The notes under the pieces are model-generated. The model made no database searches. It saw nothing but the letters and a program-made list of their open reading frames with translations, and was not told the origin of the DNA. A DNA stretch of 64,000 nt from Zygnema cylindricum (taxonomy: Eukaryota > Streptophyta > Zygnematophyceae > Zygnematales > Zygnemataceae). The translations under genes were made by a program, and so were the position numbers. Shown piece after piece: positions 54,850 through 62,590 of this stretch. The DNA is taken from contig JBBHKE010003537.1 of the NCBI GenBank assembly GCA_037447655.1, positions 39,144-103,143 of the forward strand, read 5' to 3'. Positions within the stretch are counted from its first letter, which is position 1. Every line of letters starts with the position of its first letter.

Positions 54850-55692
54850 TCGGACAATGGTGGTGAATATACATCGAAAGAATTTGAAACCTTTTTACTC
54901 GAGGAAGGCATTAGTCATCTATTGACTATTTCATATTCACCGGAACAAAATGGGGTGTCGGAAAGGTTGAATAGAACTCTCACGGAAAGCTCTAGATCTA
55001 TGCTCGCAGATAAAAATGTGTATATGAAATTCTGGGCTGAGGCTCTAAATTGTGCAGTTTATATTAAAAATAGGATAGGATCAAGATCGGTAGAAACAAC
55101 TCCTTACGAAATCTGGACAGGTAGCAAACTAGATGTTAGCCATTTCAAGGTCTTTGGTAGTCAATGCTTTATATTGGATACGTCTACAGATAAATGGAAA
55201 ATGGAACCGAAGGGATTACCGGGTATTCTGTTAGGATATGATGATCACTCGAAAGGTTATAGAGTCTTTCTGTTTGAAAGGCAGAAAATAGTTGTAGCTA
55301 GAAACATCATTGTTAAGGATGAACTAGACTCCATAGATTTATTTCAAATGACAGAGCAGCAAAAGCAACAAAAAGTACAGAAGTATGTCATCTTAGATTG
55401 CATGCATAAAATTGTCCCGCAGATTCCACAAACTCCGGTAATGACTCCGGCCTTAGACTCTATCCAACTTCCTCACCAACTTCAGGTCCAGACGGACCAA
55501 GAGCAGTCAATACACACGGATTGCAACCAGCGCAATCACGAACACACGGATTGCAACCAGCGTAATCAGCAAGACACGGATCGCAACCAGCGCAATCAGC
55601 GCAATGCGCGACATCCAACGATCTCAACCTCAGAATTTCCGGGGGGAAGAAGATCAAGCAGCCGCCTGCAAGCAAGCTCTCACTTTGCCTAA
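54850..55692 (+). pseudogene. Element J integrase core and linker
   Basis: The same frame continues with SDNGGEYTSKEFETFLLEEG and PEQNGVSERLNRTLTESSRS, so the second Asp and the Glu of the D-D-E triad are present. FWAEALNCAVYIKNRIGSRS and YEIWTGSKLDVSHFKVFGSQ follow, then the integrase tail (LGYDDHSKGYRVFLFERQK). The linker to the reverse transcriptase contains a 30-bp tandem repeat (HTDCNQRNHE units). The frame ends at TAA 55690-55692. Confidence 0.88.
55515..55605 (+). repeat. 30-bp coding repeat in J pol linker
   Basis: Three units encode HTDCNQRNHE, HTDCNQRNQQ and DTDRNQRNQR in frame. The repeat sits between integrase and reverse transcriptase, where the family has a variable linker. A, B, C and G show no such repeat. 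Confidence 0.85.
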
Positions 55693-57287
55693 TCGGCAGT
55701 CTCAGGGGAGCCCTTGACCATCCAAGAGGCCTTCTCATCACCAGAGCGGAATCACTGGATTGAGGCGGCAAACGACGAAATGAAGTCGATCATGGAGGCT
55801 GAAACATGGGAGCTCGTGGACCTTCCTCCAAACCGAAAAGCGATCGGCAGCAAATGGGTATTCAAGGTGAAGTTAAATCTTGATAACACCATTGAACGCT
55901 ATAAGGCTAGACTTGTGGCGAAGTGGTACAATCAAAAGGAAGGAATCGATTTTGAAGAAATATTTTCTTCGGTTGTAAGATTTCCAACAGTTAGGATTTT
56001 GCTGTCCTTAGCTGCTATAGAAGATATGGAAATTCATCAGATGGATGTAAAAACGGCTTTTATGCATGGAGAACTAGAAGAGACCATTTACATGCAGAAG
56101 CCTGAAAAGTATGTGTAACCACGAAAAGAGCACTTAGTATGCGAGTTGCTAAAATCTTTGTACGGCCTAAAACAGGCCCCCAGACAGTGGAATATAAAGC
56201 TTGATGAATTCTTGACTAGTCTAGGATTTCAAAGGATAGGTTCTGATCACTCTGTCTACGTTCTAAAGGGTGAAAATGGGATAGTGTATATAGCAGTATA
56301 TGTAGATGATTTGCTATTAATTAGCAAATCTATGGCTAAAATAAACAAAATCAAAACTGCTCTAAACTCACGGTTCGAGATGAAAGACCTCGGTGAGGCA
56401 AAATATATTTTGGGTATCCAAGTAGAGAGGGACAGAAATAAGAAAATAATAAAATTGACTCAAAAAGAGGCTATTGGAAACATGTTAGAAGAGTACGGAA
56501 TGCGGGGGGCAAAAGGATGTTTAACTCCAATGGAGTTTCGGCAGAAGTTAGAGGGAGAAGAGACAGAACCAGGTGTCATTGTTAGCGAGTATTTAGAATC
56601 AGGGGAGAATGATCCTATGACAATAATACCTTATAGACAGATAGTGGGAAGCTTAATATACTTCATGAACTGTACCCGTCTCGACATTGCTGCAGCAGTC
56701 GTGGTACTGAGTAGGAGTCTAGAAAATCCGAGAAAATCTGATCTTGATGCAGCAAAGAGAGTCTTAAGATATTTGGCAAGAACTAAAGATCTCAAACTCA
56801 CTCTAGGCGGAGGAGAAGTCAAGCTGCAAACATGGAGTGATGCAAGCTATGGCGACATGCCAAGCCGGAAATCCACCACGGGATTTGTTCTACAAATTGG
56901 GAACGGTACTTGCTCTTGGAGCAACAAACTTCAAAAGGTTACATTACAGTCGACAATGGAGTCAGAATATATTGCAGCAAGCTCGGCCCTCAAAGAACTC
57001 TTATAGGGTAAAATCCATGTTACAAGAACTAGGATACATGCAAGCTGGTCCACAGGTGATCGGGTGTGATAACCATGCTGCCATTGTCATTGCTTCTAAC
57101 CCGAGTCATCACTTCAAAAGCAAGCACATGGATGTACGATTACACTTTGTAAGAGAAAAGGTGTACTCTAGAGTGATTAAATTATGTTATTTGCCAGATG
57201 CAAAAATGATTGCTGATATGCTCACTAAATCCCTTCCTACTCCTTAGCTGAAGTATTGTAGGGACGCAGTGAGATTAAGTGAATAGT
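55693..57287 (+). pseudogene. Element J reverse transcriptase and RNase H, stops only
   Basis: It is in frame with the integrase part. It reads HWIEAANDEMKSIMEAETWE, GSKWVFKVKLNLDNTIERYK and HQMDVKTAFMHGELEE (catalytic Asp), then TAA at 56116-56118. It resumes LLKSLYGLKQAPRQWNIKLD and YIAVYVDDLLLISKSM (YVDD intact, about 56301-56312). RNase H shows TWSDASYGDMPSRKSTTG, STMESEYIAASSALKEL and, after TAG 57004-57006 and a frame change, IGCDNHAAIVIASNPSHHFK; the Asp, Glu and Asp residues are present. The end reads CRDAVRLSE then a stop at 57283-57285. Confidence 0.88.
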
Positions 57288-57445
57288 TGAATTGCTGCAG
57301 TGCTATACTGCCACTCTGCGATAATTCCACCATTGTGAGGTAGTGGGACTAGGTGACTTGCTAATTGCTATATTGCTATGCTGCGATGCTGCGCTAGTTT
57401 ATCACCGCAGCTGCGCCGGGATACTGAGTCTAAAGCTTTAGGGAG

Positions 57446-58228
57446 TGTTGTCTTTTTGGAAAGCTTTCAGTCTCAGAGCAGCGCAACTGGTTTACAGACA
57501 AAGCAGCGCAGCTGCTATACAGACAGAGCAACGCAGCTGCTATACAACAGAGTAGCGCAACTGCTATACAGCAGCGCAGGTGCTATACAGCAGAGCAGCC
57601 GCTATAGAGCAGAGCAGCTGCTATACAGGAGAGCAGCGCAGTAGCAGATCAACGCAGCAGCGAAGCTGCAACACAGACAGGACAAGGCAACCACGATTAT
57701 ATTTGATATTGTCCGTACGGACAACGCAACGTCTGATATTCTTAATGTGATTCTGTACAGGATATAGCAACTGCGATAGATACGATTCTAGTTAGCTTAC
57801 TGATAGCTTAGTGGTAGCTTAGTGATAGCTCAATGGTAGCTTGACAGATTAGTGGTAGCTTGGTGGTTTGATGTACCTCTCAAGTACACAGGTGTTGCTA
57901 GTTCAACAGAAGTATAAGACTTAGGACTCATAACATATTATGTATCCAGACTTCCAATTAGTAAAACTGCAGACAGTTTTTGGGAAACTTTTGAGTATTA
58001 TATCTTGAGTGTTGTCGGGTCAATTATGCTATAACTTTGGGAGTTATCAGTGTTTATTCTACTCTATATTCTGATGGAGTTTTGTGAGGTTTGGATGCTT
58101 GTATAAGAAGTGGTGAGTACTTAAGAACAGCTGTTTGGTAGGATTCTTGATAGTTTCTGACAGTGTATCATGTCTACTTCTACTACTACTGCTGCTCCTC
58201 CATTTGCACCGGTGGTTGTAGAACAACA
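57446..58228 (+). repeat. Element J 3' LTR (783 bp)
   Basis: It has the same ends as the 5' LTR. It contains ATG and gag codons (58169-58228) directly before the satellite resumes. Its CAGCTG array (57475-57690) differs in length and phase from that of the 5' LTR. Confidence 0.93.
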
Positions 58229-58493
58229 ACTTCCACAAATTGTTAGAGCTGACATGAATTGTTATCTAACTTAAACAAACTCTTAGTGATAACAAGAATT
58301 GTTACCTAAATTTCACAAACAATTAGCGATAAGAAGAATTCTTACCCTAATAGCACAAATTATTAGCGATAACAAGAATTAATACCTAAATTACACAAAC
58401 AGTTAGTGATAACAAGAATTGTTACCTAAATTAAAAAAATTGTTAGCGATAACGTGAATTGTTATCTAACTTATAAAAACTTTTAGCGATAAC
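58229..58493. repeat. 40-bp satellite, middle block
   Basis: Six to seven units lie between element J and the miniature element. The left edge restores the phase broken at 52360. The right edge ends agcgATAAC, the left target duplication of the miniature element. Confidence 0.93.
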
Positions 58494-58722
58494 TGTTGGA
58501 TTGGCACGTGAAGCCGGTCCAATACGGGGTAGAATATGGAAATATCCATACTCGAGTCGCCCGTAATAAATGGGTACGGACCCGCCAGTCTCAACATCGA
58601 GCTGGTGGCACAGTGGTAGTGCGTTCGCAGCTGAAGTGAAAGGTCCCAGGTTCGAACCCTGGCCGGCTCAATTTTCCCAAGTGTGGGACATGCCGAATCC
58701 CGGATTTCTAGGAAATCTAACA
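58494..58722 (+). repeat. TRIM 5' LTR (229 bp)
   Basis: The LTR holds about 105 bp of leader (58494-58598), the 72-nt tRNA-like unit (58599-58670), a T4 run (58672-58675) and about 47 bp to CTAACA. The inverted ends are TGTTGG/CTAACA. Confidence 0.93.
58599..58670 (+). tRNA. tRNA-like cloverleaf in TRIM 5' LTR (CTG loop, likely not a working tRNA)
   Basis: The unit folds as a complete cloverleaf: acceptor GAGCTGG/CCGGCTC with one G-T pair, D stem GCAC/GTGC with loop AGTGGTA, anticodon stem TTCGC/GTGAA, T arm CCAGG-TTCGAAC-CCTGG, then A as discriminator. The A box TGGCACAGTGG and B box GGTTCGAACCC match Pol III promoter consensus, and TTTT follows two bases later. The anticodon loop AGCTGAA would place CTG (Gln) at 34-36, but base 33 is G, not the nearly invariant T. 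So it is probably a tRNA-derived Pol III promoter and not a translating tRNA. No CCA is encoded, as usual in eukaryotes. Confidence 0.8.
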
Positions 58723-58736
58723 TGGTATCGGAGCCA
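58723..58736 (+). other. TRIM primer-binding site (initiator Met tRNA)
   Basis: TGGTATCGGAGCCA matches the complement of the initiator-Met tRNA 3' end at 13 of 14 positions. It starts at the base after the LTR. The single difference (G for A) is the same as in chromovirus D. Confidence 0.9.
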
Positions 58737-58768
58737 GCGGGATTGCGGATGGTTTGACCGGCTTTCCC

Positions 58769-58779
58769 GTGAGGGGGGG
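58769..58779 (+). other. TRIM polypurine tract
   Basis: GTGAGGGGGGG lies directly before the second LTR, the expected place for plus-strand priming. Confidence 0.85.
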
Positions 58780-59007
58780 TGTTGGATTGGCACGTGAAGC
58801 CGGTTCAATACGGGGTAGAATATGGAAATATCCATACTCGAGCCGCCCGTAATAAATGGGTACGGACCCGCCAGTCTCAACTCGAGCTGGTGGCACAGTG
58901 GTAGTGCGTTCGCAGCTGAAGTGAAAGGTCCCAGGTTCGAACCCTGGCCGGCTCAATTTTCCCAAGTGTGGGACATGCCGAATCCCGGATTTCTAGGAAA
59001 TCTAACA
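58780..59007 (+). repeat. TRIM 3' LTR (228 bp)
   Basis: It is identical to the first LTR except for two substitutions (ccggtcc/ccggttc and gagtcgcc/gagccgcc) and one missing base (caacatcg/caactcg). It is followed by the right ATAAC. Confidence 0.93.
58884..58955 (+). tRNA. tRNA-like cloverleaf in TRIM 3' LTR
   Basis: All 72 bases are identical to the unit at 58599-58670, including A box, B box, CTG loop with G33 and the T4 run (58957-58960). The three LTR differences all fall outside this unit. Confidence 0.8.
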
Positions 59008-60707
59008 ATAACAAGAATTGTTACCTAAATTACACAAACTGTTAGCGATAACAAGAATTGTTACCTAAATTGCACAAACAATTAGCAATAACAAGAATTG
59101 TTACCTTAATTACACAAAGAATTAGCGATAACAAGAATTGTTACCTATATTACACATATAGTTAGCGATAAAAAGAATTGTTACCTAATTACACAAACAT
59201 TTAGCGATAATATAAATTGTTACCTAAATTACACAGTCAATTAGCAAAAACAAGAATTGTTACCTAAATTTCACAAACAATTAGCGATAACAAGAATTGT
59301 AACCTAATTTACACAAACAGTTAGCGATAACAAGAATTGTTACCTAAATTACACAAACAGTTAGTGATAACAAGAAATTTACCTAAATTTCACAAACAGT
59401 TAGCGGTAACAAGAATTGTTACCTAAATTACACAAACATTTAGCGCTAACACAAATTGTTATCTAAATTACACAAATTGCTAGAGCTAACATGAATTGTT
59501 ATCTAACGTACACAAACTCTTAGCGATAACAAGAATTGTTGCCTAAATTACACAAAAAATTAGCAATAACAAGAATTGTTACCTTAATTATACAAATAAC
59601 TAGCGATAACAAGCATTGTTACCTAAATTATACAAACAGTTAGTGATAACAGGAATTGTTACCTAAATTAAACAATCTCTTAGCAATAACAAGAATTGTT
59701 ATCTAAATTACAAAAAAAAATAGCGATAACAAGCATTGTTACCTAAATTACACAAACAGTTAGCAATAACAAGAATTTTTACTTTAATTACACAAATAAC
59801 TAGGGATCACAAGCATTGTTACCTAAATTACACAAACAAATAGCGTTAACAAGAATTGTTACCTAAATTACACAAACAGTTAGCGATAACAAGAATTGTT
59901 ATCTAAATTACACAAACAATTAGTGATAACAAGAATTGTTACCTAAATTACACAAACAATTAGCGATAACAAGAATTGTTACCTAAATTTCACAAACAGT
60001 TAGCGATAACGAGAATTGTTACCTAAATTACACAAACAGTTAGCGATAACAAGAATTGTTTCCTAAATTACAAAAACAGTTAGCAATAATAAGAATTGTT
60101 ACCTAAATTACACAAACAGTTAGCGATAACAGGAATTGTTATCTAAATTACACAAATTTTTTGAGCTAACATGAATTGTTATCTAACTTACACAAACTCT
60201 TAGCGATAACAAGAATTGTTACCTAAATTGCATAAACAATTAGCGATAACAAGAATTGTTGGCTTAATTACAAAAACAATTAGCGATAACAAGAATTGGT
60301 ACCTAAATTACACAAACAGTTAGTGATAACACGAATTATTACCTAAATTAAACAAACTGTTAGCGATAACAAGAATTGTTATCTAACTTACAAAAACTTT
60401 TAGCGATAACAAGAATTGTTACCTAAATTACACAAAAACTTAGCGATAACAAGTTTTGTAACCTAAATTACACAAACAGTTAGTGATAACAAGAATTCTT
60501 ACCTCAATTACACAAACTATTAGCGATAACAAGAATTGTTATCTAACTTACACAAACAGTTAGCGATAACAATAATTGTTACCTAAATTACACAAACAGT
60601 TAGTGATAACAAATATTGTTTTTTAAATTAAACAAACTGTTAGCAATAACAAGAATTGTTATCTTACTTTCAAAAACTGTTAGCGATAACAAGAATACTT
60701 ACCTAAA
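59008..60707. repeat. 40-bp satellite array, right block
   Basis: About 42 units of the same 40-bp repeat, somewhat more regular than the left block. The array ends at about 60707, in taccTAAAGTAGGGACG, where it joins a copia 3' end directly. Confidence 0.93.
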
Positions 60708-60899
60708 GTAGGGACGTAGTGGGATTAAGTGAATAGCTGAGTTGTTGCACTGCTATACTGCTATGCTGCTCTAGTCCAATAACGGGGATATATTGTGACT
60801 ACTTGACTTGCTAAAATTGCTACGTTGCTATGCAGCGATGCTGCGCTAGTTCGACATCGCAGCAACGCTGACATACTGTGTCTAAAAGCTTTAGGGGAG
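60708..60899 (+). other. Copia 3' untranslated end and polypurine tract
   Basis: The sequence matches the end of element J: gtagggacgtagtgggatta (CRD.V.LSE and stop), then a GCTATACTGC/GCTATGCTGC-rich untranslated part, then CTTTAGGGGAG (60889-60899) before the LTR. The rest of this upstream element is missing; the satellite replaces it. Confidence 0.75.
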
Positions 60900-61804
60900 T
60901 GTTGTTTTTGGAAAAATTTTATTCTCATCAAATTTATAAGACGGCCGAAAAATAGATCTATATGGACACGCGTCGTTACTTGAATCACACTGCTGGTTTT
61001 TGAATGATACCGACAACGCAGCTGCGACGCAGATTGAACAAGCGCAGCTGCGGTTATTTTTGATATGGTCTGTACGGACAAACGCAGCCTGCGACGCAAC
61101 GGGTCAAACGAAACTGCGGATATTTTGGTACATGACAACGCAGTTGCTACGCAACAAAACAAACGCAGCTGCGGCTAACTTTTGTATGTGATAACGAAGC
61201 TTCTACGAAGCTACGGATATTTGAATATAATCAAAAATTGGACTGTGCTACTGCGGTTGATCTAAATCAAGTCAACAGACGAGATTCACTTAACCAGGCG
61301 ACAAGTATTTGATCAAATCACCTGTATAGGATTCTCAGTCATATTGAGGGTACAGTGATAGATTAATTCTTTGCGTAAGTAGGAGCACTTAGACCTTAGT
61401 GGCTGTTTAGTTCTTTTGGATGTATCGTTTTGGAACACTTGTATCGGCGGTACAACACTATGTAGTAGGACAACTGAGTGAAGAGTATAAGACTTAGGAC
61501 ATAGAACATTTTATGTATCCAAACTTCTAGACTGTGTAATCTGCAGACTGTTTTTGGGAAACTTCTGAGTTGCATATCTTTGTGTATGTTGGATCAATTG
61601 AGCTGAAACTTTGAGAATTGTCAATCTTCATGATATTCTATATTGTGGTATAGTTTGAAGCAGTTTGATTCATTGTATCAGATTTGGTGAGCTATATTAA
61701 ACAGTTGTTTAATAGGATTCTTGATAAGCTTCTGTGAGTGAGATTATGTCTACTTCCACTACTATTGCTGATGCTCCACCTGCTCCACTGGCTGTAGAAC
61801 AATA
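60900..61804 (+). repeat. Copia LTR before element I (905 bp)
   Basis: It starts TGTTGTTTTTGGAAAAA after a polypurine tract and ends GAACAATA before GGTTATGGGCC. The final CAACA has become CAATA. It contains four copies of a repeat of about 60 bp (61013-61240) with CGCAGCTGCG cores, and the gag ATG at 61746. Confidence 0.82.
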
Positions 61805-62590
61805 GGTTATGGGCCTGTCATAAAGATTTCCTATTTTCTCGGGAGAAAAATACGCGTATTGGGCGGATATGGCGGAAACACACTTCGAAAATGTTAATCT
61901 TTTGGATATTTTGGATGGTTCACTGGCGAAATTAGATCCATCATGGTCAAAGAAAAATTCGCAAGCTCGGTCAATTTTGAAGTTTTGTATTTCAGAAGAA
62001 TTAGCTATGTCACGGATAAAAATGAAAAAGGCGATCGATATTTGGAAATCTCTCAAGGATGATTTTGAAAAGGCTAATGTACAAGAAGAGCTATTTTTGG
62101 CTGGACGAATTTGGGACTACAAATACACAAGTAGCACAATGGCTGAATATTGTAACAAATTTCGAATACTAATAGATTCTCATGCTTGTGCAGGCGGATC
62201 TTTTCCTCAGTTTCAGCAAGCTGCTTTCCTAATGAGGGGTCTTCCTAATACTATGAGAGCAGCGTCTGATAGGCTGAAACAAAAAGATAAAGCTAGCTGG
62301 ACACTAGAGTTAGCTATTAATTTGATATTAGAAGAGGAGGCAGATTCTAAAATTCTTAATGGTGAAAAACAAGTAGAGGCATGTAACACAGAATTTGACA
62401 AAAAATATCATTTTAATCAGCAGAGAAATGAGTTTCATCAGAATCAGAATCATTTTAGACAATTTAATCCAAGAGGAAATAGACAATCTTTCAATGCTTG
62501 TTTTTATTATAATGAAAAAGGTCATGGATACAAATTTTGTCTTAAGCTTAAAAAAGCTAATGAAACAGGTCTATATAGGCCTGGTTAGCA
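61746..62590 (+). pseudogene. Element I gag, early stops
   Basis: Gag starts inside the LTR with MSTSTTIADAPPAPLAVEQ, immediately followed by TAG (where J and C have a sense codon), then VMGLS and TAA. The body from 61869 is open: HFENVNLLDILDGSLAKLDP, LAGRIWDYKYTSSTMAEYCN and LELAINLILEEEADSKILNG, to GLYRPG and TAG (62586). The zinc knuckle reads CFYYNEKGHGYKFC, with the second Cys changed to Tyr. The two early stops would block translation from the LTR start. Confidence 0.87.
61805..61820 (+). other. Element I primer-binding site, half-tRNA type
   Basis: GGTTATGGGCCTGTCA follows the LTR. GGTTATGGGCC is an 11-base match to the complement of the initiator-Met tRNA anticodon arm (GGCCCATAACC), the best match among the copies here. 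Confidence 0.7.

Larger units (their letters stand above)
52361..58228 (+). mobile_element. Ty1/copia element J, full length
   Basis: J is a 5868-bp plus-strand element in the satellite. Its LTRs are 52361-53127 and 57446-58228. The flanks are ACTTA (52356-52360) and ACTTC (58229-58233), a 5-bp duplication with one change; joining them restores the satellite phase (acttacacaaattg). The order is gag, protease, integrase, reverse transcriptase, RNase H, polypurine tract CTTTAGGGAG (57436-57445). The pol frame from about 54150 to 57006 has four stop codons but no visible indel, so decay is mostly by point mutation. Confidence 0.94.
58494..59007 (+). mobile_element. TRIM-type miniature LTR element with tRNA-like LTRs
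   Basis: This 514-bp element has LTRs of 229 and 228 bp around only 57 bp of internal DNA. The first LTR (58494-58722) starts TGTTGG and ends CTAACA. The primer site TGGTATCGGAGCCA (58723-58736) follows directly, and a polypurine tract GAGGGGGGG (58771-58779) precedes the second LTR. ATAAC flanks both sides (58489-58493 and 59008-59012) and joining the flanks restores the satellite unit, so it transposed here. The LTRs differ by two substitutions and one indel, so the insertion is recent. It encodes no protein and must be mobilised in trans. Each LTR contains a full tRNA-like unit with internal Pol III promoter boxes. Known Cassandra TRIMs carry 5S rRNA-like sequence in the LTR; a tRNA in this place is not a structure I know. 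Confidence 0.93.

Noticed and set aside
58599-58670. A normal tRNA-Gln(CTG) gene.
   Set aside because: Base 33 is G instead of T, and the unit is part of both LTRs of a mobile element, so a housekeeping tRNA is unlikely.
58494-59007. A tandem pair of tRNA-derived SINEs.
   Set aside because: There is no poly(A) or simple tail. The copies are bounded by TG..CA, with a primer site and polypurine tract between them and a single 5-bp duplication around the whole.
48722-60707. Regular 40-bp repeats that could be taken for a CRISPR array.
   Set aside because: Units are contiguous with no unique spacers, no cas genes are present, and the context is eukaryotic. It is a satellite.
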